A DNA stretch of 64,000 nucleotides. Origin: JBLEFH01 sp047345645. Lineage in GTDB: Bacteria; Pseudomonadota; Alphaproteobacteria; Rhodobacterales; Rhodobacteraceae. The notes under the pieces are model-generated. The model worked only from the letters and a program-made list of their open reading frames with translations. It had not been told where the DNA came from and searched no databases. Positions within the stretch are counted from its first letter, which is position 1; every line of letters starts with the position of its first letter. A program made the translations under genes and the position numbers. Positions 15,366-24,349 of the stretch are shown piece after piece. The stretch lies in the NCBI GenBank assembly GCA_047345645.1, contig JBLEFH010000007.1; one strand, 5' to 3'.

Positions 15366-16028
15366 ATGAAATTTCTGAGCACGACAGCGCTTGCGCTGCT
15401 CGCCCCGTTTGCAGTTGCGGCTGCGACGGTGAACCTCGATGCGACGGCTCCCGGCGGGAATTCCGGCCATCTCTATAACGATGCAGACGGCTTCTATCTG
15501 GACCCGACCGATGGTCCGGCCCGGAGCGCCGACATCGTGTATCTCTCGCTCAATGCGGGCACATACAACATCACCGCGACCCGCGATCTTTACGAATCGT
15601 GGAATGCCTGGCGCAACACGTCTGGCTGCGATGATGACGGTGAGAACTGCACCACCGGCTACCGCGCGTCCTTCGCTTTCTTCGCACCGGAGACCGCAAC
15701 GGTCGGCGCGAATGGCAAGGTTGATTACATCAAGAACGGCGAAATCGACCTCACCAAGAGCAATCTGGTGAATTACGGCGAGAAGAGCCTGCGCGAATTC
15801 TATGAAACCGCGTCGCAGGGCTATGACGCCTTCGCCGGGATGGTGATGGCCAGCTTCACGCTCGAAAGCGCGCAGCAGATCGGCTTCTACGTCCATGATA
15901 GCTCGACCGGCGACAACCGTGGCGGCGTGTCGATCGACGTCTCCCCGGTCCCGTTGCCCGGCGGCTTCGCGCTGCTCGGCCTCGGCGTGGCTGGTCTCGC
16001 GGCCACCCGCCGCAAGAAGCGCGTCTAA
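15366..16028 (+). CDS. VPLPA-CTERM sorted secreted protein, copy 1
   Basis: 220 residues from ATG 15366; the frame is open upstream to 15285, but this ATG begins a clear signal peptide (FLSTTALALLAPFAVAAATV). The mature part is a beta-rich domain of unknown function with a Cys pair near residue 85 (SGCDDDGENC) and an aromatic-rich core. The C terminus has the VPLPGG motif, a hydrophobic helix (FALLGLGVAGLAATRR) and a basic end, the VPLPA-CTERM signal of Rhodobacteraceae. Such proteins are exported by Sec and processed by an exosortase-like enzyme encoded elsewhere. The closest relative seen is the next gene. A terminator-like hairpin follows. Confidence 0.85.
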   Translation: MKFLSTTALALLAPFAVAAATVNLDATAPGGNSGHLYNDADGFYLDPTDGPARSADIVYLSLNAGTYNITATRDLYESWNAWRNTSGCDDDGENCTTGYRASFAFFAPETATVGANGKVDYIKNGEIDLTKSNLVNYGEKSLREFYETASQGYDAFAGMVMASFTLESAQQIGFYVHDSSTGDNRGGVSIDVSPVPLPGGFALLGLGVAGLAATRRKKRV

Positions 16029-16050
16029 ACAAGTCTGCTAAATCGAAGAA

Positions 16051-16080
16051 AAGACGCCGAGTTTTGCGAATCGGCGTCTT
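16051..16080 (+). terminator. Hairpin terminator after VPLPA-CTERM copy 1
   Basis: AAGACGCCGA (16051-16060) pairs perfectly with TCGGCGTCTT (16071-16080) around GTTTTGCGAA. The T-run is short. It separates the two paralogues, which therefore probably have their own promoters in the AT-rich 250-base gap that follows. Confidence 0.7.
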
Positions 16081-16281
16081 CCCGTTAAAAGATGAACAGT
16101 AGTCAGGTTTATGATTCTGATATACAGTAACATTGGTTTTAAAGAAAAACGGTATTGAGTCCTAACCAATTCGTTTTTTTGGAGATTTTTTTCTTCATAT
16201 TCCCCGATGGGGATATTGCGTTCCCCTGAGGGTCGTGTTACGAATAATTTTAATTAGTTTTGATTGACTATTGGGTGGGTA

Positions 16282-16953
16282 ATGAAACTTCTGAGCACAT
16301 GCGCCATCGCGGCGCTCCTTCCGGTTATGGCGTCGGCCGCAACTGTAAATCTCAATTCAACACTGGGTGGGAACGCTGGTCTCCTTTACGGGAGCGATAG
16401 CGGTTTCTATCTCGACGGGAACGACACGGATCCCTACGAGTCGAGCATCGTTTACCTGACGCTTGACGCCGGGACATACAACATCACGCCGACGCAGGAT
16501 CTCTACGACTCCTGGTCGCGTTGGCCGATGTCGAGTGGCTGTAACGACGATGGTGAAGATTGCCGTCGTGGCTACAACCACACATTCTCCTATTTCATGC
16601 CTGAAACGGCGTTTTATAAGAATGACGGAAGCCGTATCTCGAACAATTTCGATGCCGAGACCAACCCTCTGCGCACCAATTTTGTGAACTACGCAGCTTA
16701 TCTGACCGATCTCTTCTTTGAGACCGGCGGCCAGAGCTTTGACTCGGTTGCAGGAACGGTTATGGCGTCTTTCACGCTGGAGACCGCTCAGCAAGTTGGT
16801 TTCTATCTGCATGATAGTGTGATTGGCGACAATCGCGGCGGCGTGTCGATCAATGTGGGCAATATCGCGCCGGTGCCGCTTCCGGGTGGTTTCGCGCTGC
16901 TCGGCCTCGGCATTGCCGGGTTGGCTGCGACACGCCGGAAGGCGCGCGGCTAA
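16282..16953 (+). CDS. VPLPA-CTERM sorted secreted protein, copy 2
   Basis: 223 residues from ATG 16282, with a signal peptide (LLSTCAIAALLPVMASAATV). It is a paralogue of the gene at 15366: shared blocks include SSIVYLTLDAGTYNITPTQD in place of ADIVYLSLNAGTYNITATRD, a Cys pair SGCNDDGEDC, LETAQQVGFYLHDS near the end and VPLPGGFALLGLG at the C-terminal sorting signal. The start lies after an AT-rich 250-base region that holds no other gene. Function unknown; a surface or extracellular role is suggested only by the sorting signal. The strong terminator at 16981 follows. Confidence 0.85.
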   Translation: MKLLSTCAIAALLPVMASAATVNLNSTLGGNAGLLYGSDSGFYLDGNDTDPYESSIVYLTLDAGTYNITPTQDLYDSWSRWPMSSGCNDDGEDCRRGYNHTFSYFMPETAFYKNDGSRISNNFDAETNPLRTNFVNYAAYLTDLFFETGGQSFDSVAGTVMASFTLETAQQVGFYLHDSVIGDNRGGVSINVGNIAPVPLPGGFALLGLGIAGLAATRRKARG

Positions 16954-16980
16954 GCGCCGATATTGGTTTGGTGGGAGAAG

Positions 16981-17006
16981 CGCCGGGCGGAATGCCCGGC
17001 GTTTTT
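16981..17006 (+). terminator. Rho-independent terminator after VPLPA-CTERM copy 2
   Basis: CGCCGGGC (16981-16988) pairs with GCCCGGCG (16994-17001) around GGAAT, then five T. It insulates purA, whose start lies about 100 bases further on. Confidence 0.85.
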
Positions 17007-17104
17007 ATTTTGAGGCTTACCTCTCACCCTCAAACGGACGTATCCGCTCTTTCCGCCTCCCGTCATCCGCGCTATAGCAGGACCGCAATCAACGAGGGGA
17101 TCTC

Positions 17105-18397
17105 ATGGCCAATGTTGTCGTCGTCGGCACCCAGTGGGGTGATGAGGGGAAAGGCAAAATCGTAGACTGGCTCTCGGAGCGCGCCGATGTGATCGTGCGT
17201 TTCCAGGGCGGGCATAATGCGGGCCATACGCTCGTCATTGGCGGCGAAGTCTATAAACTCTCGCTTCTGCCCTCGGGGATCGTTCGGGGCGACAAGCTGT
17301 CGGTGATCGGCAATGGCGTGGTGCTGGACCCTTGGGCGCTGGTCGCCGAGAAGGAAAAGCTCGAAGCGCAGGGTGTGTCGATCACCCATGACAATCTGCT
17401 GATCGCGGAGAACACGCCGCTGATCCTGCCGCTCCATCAGGATCTCGACAAGCTGCGCGAGGAAGCGGCGGGCAAGTCGAAGATCGGCACCACTGGGCGC
17501 GGTATTGGCCCTGCTTATGAGGATAAGGTGGGTCGCCGCGTGATCCGTGTCGCGGATCTGGCCGATGAGGAGACGCTGGACAGCCGTCTGGACCGCTTAC
17601 TGGCGCATCACGATGCGCTGCGCAAAGGTCTTGGCGCGGCACCGGTGAACCGGTCGCAGCTCAAGGAAGCGCTGCTGGAAATCGCGCCGCAGATCCTGCC
17701 CCATGCGGCACCCGTCTGGCGTCTGCTTGCTGAAAAACGCAAACAGGGCAAGCGGATGCTCTTTGAGGGCGCACAAGGCGCGCTGCTCGATATCGACTTC
17801 GGGACCTATCCCTACGTGACCTCGTCCAACACCGTCGCGGGCGCTGCGGCGACCGGCTCGGGCCTCGGGCCGGGCGCAATTGATTATGTGCTGGGGATCG
17901 TGAAGGCTTACACCACTCGTGTCGGCTCCGGTCCGTTTCCGTGTGAGCTTGACGACGAGATCGGCAAACATCTCGCCGATGTGGGCCGCGAGAAGGGCAC
18001 TGTGACCGGGCGTGACCGCCGTTGCGGCTGGTTCGACTCGGTGCTGGTGCGCCAGACCTGCGTGGTCTCGGGCGTCAAAGGCATTGCGCTGACGAAACTC
18101 GACGTGCTGGACGGGCTGAAAGAGCTGAAGATCTGCACGGGCTATGAGCTCGACGGCAAAGTGATGGACTATCTGCCCTCCGCCGCCGAAGAGCAGGCCC
18201 GCGTGATCCCGGTTTACGAAACTCTCGACGGCTGGGACGAAAGCACGGCGGGTGCGAGAAGCTGGGCGGATCTGCCGGCCAATGCGATCAAATATGTGCG
18301 CCGGATCGAAGAGCTGATCGACTGCCCGGTCGCACTGCTCTCCACCAGCCCGGAGCGGGACGACACGATCCTCGTCACCGATCCGTTCGCCAATTAA
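17105..18397 (+). CDS. purA: Adenylosuccinate synthetase
   Basis: 430 residues, full length. It joins IMP and aspartate with GTP hydrolysis, the first committed step to AMP. The N terminus has the P-loop-like GTQWGDEGKGKIVDW with catalytic D13 and K16, followed by GGHNAGHTLVIGG carrying the catalytic His41 equivalent. Other signatures are IGTTGRGIGPAYEDK (IMP site), FEGAQGALLDIDFGTYPYVT and TGRDRRCGWFD near residues 300-310. The start ATG has GAGGGGAT just upstream. The stop overlaps that of the convergent glycosyltransferase gene. Monocistronic in appearance. Confidence 0.98.
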   Translation: MANVVVVGTQWGDEGKGKIVDWLSERADVIVRFQGGHNAGHTLVIGGEVYKLSLLPSGIVRGDKLSVIGNGVVLDPWALVAEKEKLEAQGVSITHDNLLIAENTPLILPLHQDLDKLREEAAGKSKIGTTGRGIGPAYEDKVGRRVIRVADLADEETLDSRLDRLLAHHDALRKGLGAAPVNRSQLKEALLEIAPQILPHAAPVWRLLAEKRKQGKRMLFEGAQGALLDIDFGTYPYVTSSNTVAGAAATGSGLGPGAIDYVLGIVKAYTTRVGSGPFPCELDDEIGKHLADVGREKGTVTGRDRRCGWFDSVLVRQTCVVSGVKGIALTKLDVLDGLKELKICTGYELDGKVMDYLPSAAEEQARVIPVYETLDGWDESTAGARSWADLPANAIKYVRRIEELIDCPVALLSTSPERDDTILVTDPFAN

Positions 18398-19206
18398 TTG
18401 TGCGGCTCGGGACGTCCAATTGCATCAAGCATATGCCTGACGTCCTCGACATCGAAATCGCTTTTATAAGTCAGCTTCTGAACAGGAGCTGACTTCAGAA
18501 TTTCTAAATCCTTTTCTGCGGCGGCTTCATGCATTTCCAGAAGCCGCTGCATCCGATGTACCGGGATTGCGCTCAACTTCGCCATTTTCTTCCACTCGGC
18601 GCGAAAGCTCGCTGAACTGATGAGAAGATAGTCGACCAGATGATGCATCCAATAATAAATATTATTGCCAGGATTGCCTTTTGCCCAAAAGGCATCTGTC
18701 GCCGACGACAATTTTTGAAAAAGTGGTGCATCTGGTTGCGATGCCATAAACCAATTTGCGATTTTCCTGTCCTGCGTTCCATGCGTAAACATGAACGCAG
18801 GTGCTTGGGCCATAGGTATCATGAGCCACTCATCCAAAGGGCGCATGCACAAGCAGGTTCCGTCAGCCCAGACACCGCCGCGCTCAACCATCAATTTCAA
18901 GCGCAAGAGATCAGCATAATGCGCAGGCTTTATATCGGCGGGCAGGCTGCCTCGCGGCAGAATGCCATCTGCTTCCTTCGCCGTCAGCAAGTGCAACGTC
19001 CAATCCGGGTTCTTCCGTCGCCAGCTCTCTACGCAGAACCTGACAATCTCCGGCGCATTCTCAAAACCGCTATCCCAGAACATATAGATGTCCCGAGGGA
19101 TAGGCTTATGGGCCCTATATGTGTTCTTGGGCGATAAAAAGAGTGCGCGGAGCGGTGTCTTTTTCAGTGCCAGGATTGCAAAAATCAAAAATTGTTTTGG
19201 GGTCAC
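18394..19206 (-). CDS. Glycosyltransferase of the capsular-synthesis/GT32-like group
   Basis: 270 residues. PIPRDIYMFWDSGFENAPEI near residue 40 and the later HYADLLRLKLMVERGGVWAD form the pattern of GT32-type and capsular polysaccharide synthesis glycosyltransferases: donor-binding start, then an L-R-x-x-x-L-x-x-x-G-G-x-W-x-D block with the metal-binding Asp. The sugar and acceptor cannot be predicted. The first 20 residues are hydrophobic and basic without a clear signal peptide, suggesting loose membrane contact. It is alone on its strand, convergent with purA with a four-base overlap, and less GC-rich than its neighbours, a hint of later acquisition. Confidence 0.75.
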   Translation of the reverse strand: MTPKQFLIFAILALKKTPLRALFLSPKNTYRAHKPIPRDIYMFWDSGFENAPEIVRFCVESWRRKNPDWTLHLLTAKEADGILPRGSLPADIKPAHYADLLRLKLMVERGGVWADGTCLCMRPLDEWLMIPMAQAPAFMFTHGTQDRKIANWFMASQPDAPLFQKLSSATDAFWAKGNPGNNIYYWMHHLVDYLLISSASFRAEWKKMAKLSAIPVHRMQRLLEMHEAAAEKDLEILKSAPVQKLTYKSDFDVEDVRHMLDAIGRPEPHN

Positions 19207-19338
19207 AGCCTAGTCCATCGTCACACATCACATGATACAATGTTTATCGTTCGGTCATCAGGCTGTGTAGCCAAAAATTTTTCATTGGGTTAAGTACGGG
19301 CGCGCACAAATTATTGACGATGAAGGATAGGGAATCCC

Positions 19339-19560
19339 ATGGCCCTGAGCTACAAAGCCCGCCGCCGTTGGTCGCTGGTCGTTCTGCTGGTCGGCCTGCC
19401 GCTTTATATCGTGCTCGCCGTGACGTTGGTGGGCCTTTTGCCGCGCCCCTCGATTTTGCTCGAATTGCTCATATATGTAGCGCTCGGAATGCTTTGGGCG
19501 TTTCCGTTAAAGTTCGTTTTTAAAGGGGTCGGGAAAGCCGATCCGGGAGAAGAAGAATGA
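19339..19560 (+). CDS. DUF2842 small membrane protein
   Basis: 73 residues. Two membrane helices, about residues 12-34 (LVVLLVGLPLYIVLAVTLVG) and 41-60 (LLELLIYVALGMLWAFPLKF), followed by a short charged tail (KADPGEEE). Length, SYKARRRW at the N terminus and the helix pattern fit the DUF2842 family, common in Rhodobacterales and of unknown role. The next gene starts within its stop codon (AATGA), so the two are co-translated. Confidence 0.8.
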   Translation: MALSYKARRRWSLVVLLVGLPLYIVLAVTLVGLLPRPSILLELLIYVALGMLWAFPLKFVFKGVGKADPGEEE

Positions 19561-20006
19561 AAAAACTCTTGGCGATGGCGGCTCTGATGGCGACTCCTGT
19601 GGCTGCTGAGGAAATCGGGACGGTCGATACGGTGTTCAAACTGCTGGGCCGCAACCACCAGATCGTAGTCGAAGCGTTTGACGATCCGAAAGTCGAAGGC
19701 GTGACCTGCTATATCAGCCGCGCGCGCACGGGCGGGATTTCCGGCTCTCTGGGGCTGGCCGAGGACACCTCGGACGCGTCGATCGAGTGCAGCCAGACGG
19801 GCGAGATCCGGTTCAAGGATGAGCTGGAAGATGGCGAGCAGGTGTTCCGCCAGCGCACATCGATCCTGTTCAAGAAGCTGCAAGTGGTGCGTTTCCATGA
19901 CGAGGCCCGCAATGCGTTGGTCTACTTGAGCTATTCGGACAAACTCATTGAAGGATCTCCGAAAAACTCGATCTCGGCAGTGACGATCCGGCCTTGGGGT
20001 GAGTAA
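19557..20006 (+). CDS. creA: CreA family periplasmic protein
   Basis: 149 residues with a signal peptide of about 17 residues (KKLLAMAALMATPVAAEE). The mature part has the CreA pattern: EIGTVDTVFKLLGRNHQIVV, FDDPKVEGVTCYISRARTGG with one of two conserved Cys, and KNSISAVTIRPW at the end. CreA proteins are exported and of unclear function, despite the gene's historical link to catabolite regulation. The start overlaps the preceding stop by four bases and the following thiN frame starts immediately after its stop. Confidence 0.85.
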   Translation: MKKLLAMAALMATPVAAEEIGTVDTVFKLLGRNHQIVVEAFDDPKVEGVTCYISRARTGGISGSLGLAEDTSDASIECSQTGEIRFKDELEDGEQVFRQRTSILFKKLQVVRFHDEARNALVYLSYSDKLIEGSPKNSISAVTIRPWGE

Positions 20007-20669
20007 TTGACGCCGGTTCTGTCCGCGCCCTCCATCACCCTTATGGGGGCGGGCGCGGTGACGCGGGCGGATGCCGAAGACGCGCTGCGTCATGCGCCGG
20101 TTCTGGTTTGCGCCGATGGCGGGGCGGACCATGCGGCGCGGTTCGATCTGGTCGCGGATGCGGTGATCGGGGATCTCGATTCCGCTTCCGCCGCTGCGCA
20201 AGAGGCCGCGGGCGCGAAGCTGCATCATATCTCCGAGCAGGAAAGCACCGATTTCGAGAAATGCCTGATGGCGACCGAGGCGGAGATCTATCTCGGCGTC
20301 GGGTTTCTGGGCGGGCGGCTTGATCACTCGCTGGCGGCGCTCAACGCGATGGTGCGGCGGCGGGAGAAGATCCTGCTGATCGGGGCGGAGGATGTGATGT
20401 TTCACGTCCCGCAATCCGTGGCGCTGGATCTGCCGAAGGGGAGCCGCGTGTCGCTCTTCGCCATGGATGAGGTGACGGGGACCGAGTGCGCGGGTCTTTC
20501 GTGGGACGTGACCGGACTGACCTTCGCGCCGAATGGCAAGATTGGCACGTCGAACAAGATGGACGGCAGCGCGCTAAGACTCAGTTTCGACAAACCCGGA
20601 ATGCTGCTCCTATTGCCGCGCGCGGCGCTTGATGAAGCGGTGCGCGCGCTGCGGGCGATGCCGGTCTGA
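20007..20669 (+). CDS. thiN: Thiamine pyrophosphokinase
   Basis: 220 residues; transfers pyrophosphate from ATP to thiamine, giving the cofactor TPP. The start is TTG directly after the creA stop; no better start is seen before the conserved N-terminal region. Motifs: VLVCADGGADHAARFDLVAD, IGDLDSASAAA with the metal-binding Asp pair, and ISEQESTDFEKCL, all typical of the TPK catalytic domain; FLGGRLDHSLAALNAM follows. The C-terminal beta domain binding thiamine runs from about residue 140 (GSRVSLFAMDEVTG). It is convergent with sdaA, whose stop is adjacent. No TPP riboswitch is visible upstream. Confidence 0.9.
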   Translation: MTPVLSAPSITLMGAGAVTRADAEDALRHAPVLVCADGGADHAARFDLVADAVIGDLDSASAAAQEAAGAKLHHISEQESTDFEKCLMATEAEIYLGVGFLGGRLDHSLAALNAMVRRREKILLIGAEDVMFHVPQSVALDLPKGSRVSLFAMDEVTGTECAGLSWDVTGLTFAPNGKIGTSNKMDGSALRLSFDKPGMLLLLPRAALDEAVRALRAMPV

Positions 20670-22052
20670 TCAGCAGTTTGGCACGTTGACGGCCAGCCCG
20701 CCGCGGCTGGTTTCGCGATATTTATCAGACATATCCCGCCCGGTCTGGCGCATGGTCTCGATGCAGACATCGAGGCTGACCAGATGCTCGCCGGTGCCGC
20801 GCAGCGCCAGAGACGCGGCCGACACAGCCTTGATCGCGCCAAGCCCGTTGCGCTCGATGCAGGGGACCTGAACCAACCCCTTCACCGGATCGCAGGTCAT
20901 GCCGAGATGATGCTCCAGCGCGATCTCGGCGGCGTTTTCGACCTGCTCCGGGGTGCCGCCCATGACAGCGCAGAGACCCGCCGCCGCCATCGCGCTGGCG
21001 CTGCCGACCTCCGCCTGACAGCCACATTCCGCCCCCGAAATCGAAGCGTTGCGCTTGATCAGCCCGCCAATGGCCGATGCCGTGAGCAGGAATTCGGGGA
21101 TCTTGCTGCGGCTCGCGCCGGGCATATGACCGAGATAATAATGCAGAACCGCGGGGAGCACACCTGCCGCGCCATTGGTAGGCGAGGTGACGACCTGACC
21201 GCCCGCGGCGTTTTCCTCATTCACCGCCATGGCATAGGTCGCGATCCAGTCGTTGACCACATGGGGCGCGGCGAGGTTGCTGCCACGCTCGGCTTGCAGC
21301 GCGTCATGGATCGCTTTGGCGCGGCGCTTGACGTTGAGACCGCCGGGCAGAATGCCGTCCGAGGTCAGCCCGCGCTCGACACAATCCTCCATGGCGCCGT
21401 GAATTTTCGCGATGCCCTTGTCGATCTCGGGATGGGACATTGTGGCGGCCTCATTGCGGCGGGCGATCTCGGCGATGGAAAGGTTCTTGGCGCGGGTCAG
21501 GTCCAGAAGCTGGTCCATCGTGGTGAAGGGATAGGGCACATCGCCGGGCTTTTCATTGCCGTGATCCGCCTCCAGCTCCTTCTCGGTCAGCACGAAGCCG
21601 CCGCCGACGGAATAATACACCTCCCGCGCCGCAAGTTTACCAGCCGCATCATAGGCTTCCAGCACCATCCCATTGGCGTGGCCGGGCAGGGCGGTTTCAT
21701 AATCGAACACCACATCGGTTTCGGGATCGAAGGCGAGGTCGCCGAACCCCTCGACGGGGATGGTTTTATCCGCCGCGATCCGGGCGAGTTCCTTGTCGGC
21801 TTTCTCGCGATCATAGCTTTCGGGATCAAACCCGGCGAGGCCGAGAATGGTGGCCCGGTCCGTCGCATGGCCCTTGCCTGTAAAGGCGAGCGAGCCGTGA
21901 AGGATGGCTTTGAGGGAGGCGGGCTGGCCCGCACCCGGCGCGCGCTCGCCCTGCAAGAGATCGAGAAACCGCGCCGCCGCGACCATCGGGCCCATGGTGT
22001 GCGAGCTGGACGGGCCGACCCCGATTTTGAAGATCTCGAAAATGCTGAGCAT
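20670..22052 (-). CDS. sdaA: L-serine ammonia-lyase (iron-sulfur type)
   Basis: 460 residues; deaminates L-serine to pyruvate and ammonia with a [4Fe-4S] cluster. It is the single-chain form with beta domain first (IFKIGVGPSSSHTMGPMVAA at residues 7-26) and alpha domain after. Cluster cysteines lie in ISGAECGCQAEVGSASAM and in the later MTCDPVKGLVQVPC; the third is near the end of the alpha domain. Full length for the family. The gene is divergent from rpiA with a 112-base gap and convergent with thiN without any gap. Together with serA/serC in this window it lets serine be made and degraded. Confidence 0.96.
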   Translation of the reverse strand: MLSIFEIFKIGVGPSSSHTMGPMVAAARFLDLLQGERAPGAGQPASLKAILHGSLAFTGKGHATDRATILGLAGFDPESYDREKADKELARIAADKTIPVEGFGDLAFDPETDVVFDYETALPGHANGMVLEAYDAAGKLAAREVYYSVGGGFVLTEKELEADHGNEKPGDVPYPFTTMDQLLDLTRAKNLSIAEIARRNEAATMSHPEIDKGIAKIHGAMEDCVERGLTSDGILPGGLNVKRRAKAIHDALQAERGSNLAAPHVVNDWIATYAMAVNEENAAGGQVVTSPTNGAAGVLPAVLHYYLGHMPGASRSKIPEFLLTASAIGGLIKRNASISGAECGCQAEVGSASAMAAAGLCAVMGGTPEQVENAAEIALEHHLGMTCDPVKGLVQVPCIERNGLGAIKAVSAASLALRGTGEHLVSLDVCIETMRQTGRDMSDKYRETSRGGLAVNVPNC

Positions 22053-22164
22053 AGCGCCTCCCTTGCCCGATCAGGATGGTGACGAGGGCGTGCTTTGTAA
22101 AGCGGTGGCTGGCCACGGGGCGAAGCTTTGTTATAAGTCCACAAAGCCGTAAAGAGGATCAGAC

Positions 22165-22941
22165 ATGGCCAACGAACTTTCCGCCGCAGATCGCGCCAAG
22201 GATGCCGCCGCCCGCCGGGCGCTTCGCTATGTGGAGGACGGCATGGCGCTCGGCCTCGGGACCGGCTCGACGGCGGCCTATTTCGTCCGCGCGCTCGGCG
22301 ATATGGTGGCCGAAGGTCTCAACGTCATCGGCGTGCCAACCTCAGAGGCAACCGCGCAACTGGCGGATCAGGAAGGGGTGAAACTCTCCACGCTCGATGA
22401 ACTCGGGAAGCTGGATTTGACGATTGACGGGGCCGACGAGATCGACCCCCAGCTTCGCCTGATCAAAGGTGCAGGCGCGGCGCTCCTTCGCGAAAAGATC
22501 GTCGCCGCCGCGTCGGATCGCATGATTATCATCGCGGATGAGAGCAAGGCAGTGAAACAGCTTGGCGGTCTTTATCCGCTCCCCGTCGAGATCATCCGCT
22601 TCGGCGGCGAATCCACCCGCCGCCTGATCGCCGAAGTTGTCGAAAGCTGCGGCATCGCGGACGCGAAAATCGTGCCGCGCAAAGGGCCGGACGGGCTCAT
22701 TCGCACCGATGAGGGCAACCATATTGTGGACCTGCACCTCGGCGCGATCCCCCAGCCGCAGGCGCTCGCGATGATGCTCAACCAGATCCCCGGCGTGGTC
22801 GAAAACGGGCTCTTCATCGAGCTTGCCGATCTCGCCATCATTGGAAATGAGAATGGCGACACTAGGTTGATTGATGTGGATGCCGGAAAGGTCGAGTCCG
22901 GGGACGAGACCGAAGGCGGCGGCCTGTTCGAAGGGATTTAA
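22165..22941 (+). CDS. rpiA: Ribose-5-phosphate isomerase A
   Basis: 258 residues; interconverts ribose-5-phosphate and ribulose-5-phosphate in the pentose phosphate pathway. Signatures: LGLGTGSTAAYFVRAL near the N terminus (phosphate loop), DLTIDGADEIDPQLRLIKG around residues 85-103 with catalytic Asp/Glu, GAGAALLREKIVA with the catalytic lysine, and the C-terminal block PGVVENGLFIELAD. The start ATG follows GAGGATC. The gor start follows its stop by one base, so the two genes are translated from one message. Confidence 0.97.
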   Translation: MANELSAADRAKDAAARRALRYVEDGMALGLGTGSTAAYFVRALGDMVAEGLNVIGVPTSEATAQLADQEGVKLSTLDELGKLDLTIDGADEIDPQLRLIKGAGAALLREKIVAAASDRMIIIADESKAVKQLGGLYPLPVEIIRFGGESTRRLIAEVVESCGIADAKIVPRKGPDGLIRTDEGNHIVDLHLGAIPQPQALAMMLNQIPGVVENGLFIELADLAIIGNENGDTRLIDVDAGKVESGDETEGGGLFEGI

Positions 22942-22942
22942 G

Positions 22943-24289
22943 ATGTTTGATTACGATTTGTTTGTCATCGGCGCGGGCTCGGGCGGTGTGCGCGCGGCCC
23001 GGATGGCGGCGCAGGAAGGCGCCAAGGTCGCGATTGCCGAGGAATATCGCGCGGGCGGGACTTGCGTGATCCGGGGCTGTGTACCGAAAAAGCTGATGGT
23101 TTATGCGTCGCATTTCTCGGACGCCTTCGAGGATGCGCCGGGCTATGGCTGGTCCGTGGGCGAGACCTCTTTCGATTGGGCCAAGATGAAAGCCGCGCGG
23201 GATGCGGAAGTGTCGCGGCTCGAAGGGCTTTACCGGAAAAATCTGGATGCGAAGGGTGTGGCGTTTATCGAAGGCCGCGCCGTTTTGGAAGACCCGCACA
23301 CGGTGCGCGTTGGTGATCAGGGCTATTCCGCGAAACATATCCTCGTCGCGACCGGCGGGTGGCCGGTGCTGCCCGATGTGCCGGGGATCGACCATGCGAT
23401 CACCTCGAACGGGTTCTTTGAGCTCGAAGAACAGCCGCGCCGGGTCGCCATTGTGGGCGGCGGGTATATTGGTTGCGAGTTTGCCTGCATCCTCAACGGG
23501 CTCGGCTCGGAGACCCATGTGATCTACCGGCGCGAGCAGGTGCTGCGCGGTTTCGATCAGGATCTGCGCGACGATGTGGTCGCCGGGATGACTGCGCGCG
23601 GCGTGCGTTTCCACACCAATGCCAATGTGAGCGAGATCAGCAAAGGCGACGCGCTCACGGTGACCCTGACCACGGGCGAGCAGCTTGAGGTGGATTGTGT
23701 GATTTACGCCACCGGCCGCGCGCCGAACAGCAAGGGGCTGGGGCTCGAAGACTGCGGCGTCACTCTCAAGAATGACGGGGCGATCAAGGTCGATGCGTTC
23801 AGCCGCACCTCGGTTCCGTCGATCTATGCCGTGGGCGATGTGACTGACCGCGTGGCCCTCACGCCGGTCGCGATCCGCGAGGCGATGGCCTTTGTCGATA
23901 CGGTGTTCAAGGGCATCCCGACCGAGATGGATTATGATGATATCCCGACGGCGGTGTTCACGACGCCCGAAATGGGCACGGTCGGCATGACCGAGGATGA
24001 GGCGCGCGAGCATGGGGAGGTGGAGATCTACCGCACCCGTTTTCGGCCCATGCCTTATGTTCTTGCGGGCCGCGACGAGCGCATGATGATGAAAATCATC
24101 GTCGCCAAGGACAGCCGCAAGGTACTTGGGGTCCATATCCTCGGCCCCGAAGCGGGCGAGATGATCCAGATCGCCGGTATCGCGGTCAAAATGGGCGCGA
24201 CCAAGGAAGATTTCGACCGCACCTGCGCGGTGCACCCGGTCGCGGCGGAGGAATTGGTCACCATGCGGGAGCCGGTTTCGGACACGTAA
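22943..24289 (+). CDS. gor: Glutathione-disulfide reductase
   Basis: 448 residues from ATG 22943; the frame is open further upstream into rpiA, but this start gives the standard N terminus DYDLFVIGAGSGGVRAARMA (FAD dinucleotide fold). The redox-active disulfide is in GGTCVIRGCVPKKLM, with the spacing C-x4-C. The NADPH fold has VAIVGGGYIGCEFA around residue 170, and the C-terminal interface ends RTCAVHPVAAEELVTM with the catalytic His/Glu. The enzyme reduces oxidised glutathione in the cytoplasm. Other flavin disulfide reductases are less likely because of the C-terminal HPVAAEE block typical of the GR branch. Confidence 0.93.
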   Translation: MFDYDLFVIGAGSGGVRAARMAAQEGAKVAIAEEYRAGGTCVIRGCVPKKLMVYASHFSDAFEDAPGYGWSVGETSFDWAKMKAARDAEVSRLEGLYRKNLDAKGVAFIEGRAVLEDPHTVRVGDQGYSAKHILVATGGWPVLPDVPGIDHAITSNGFFELEEQPRRVAIVGGGYIGCEFACILNGLGSETHVIYRREQVLRGFDQDLRDDVVAGMTARGVRFHTNANVSEISKGDALTVTLTTGEQLEVDCVIYATGRAPNSKGLGLEDCGVTLKNDGAIKVDAFSRTSVPSIYAVGDVTDRVALTPVAIREAMAFVDTVFKGIPTEMDYDDIPTAVFTTPEMGTVGMTEDEAREHGEVEIYRTRFRPMPYVLAGRDERMMMKIIVAKDSRKVLGVHILGPEAGEMIQIAGIAVKMGATKEDFDRTCAVHPVAAEELVTMREPVSDT

Positions 24290-24349
24290 CCTTGAAGAGA
24301 CGGCCAAAACGGCCCAAATACGTCTAAGTTCAGCAGTTCAGGAAGAGAT

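Noticed and set aside
20007..20669. TPP riboswitch for thiN
   Set aside because: The start follows the creA stop directly and nothing like a THI element lies upstream.
22862..24307. 481-codon minus-strand frame opposite gor
   Set aside because: Antisense shadow of gor; composition is dominated by Arg, His and Ala and no family is recognisable.
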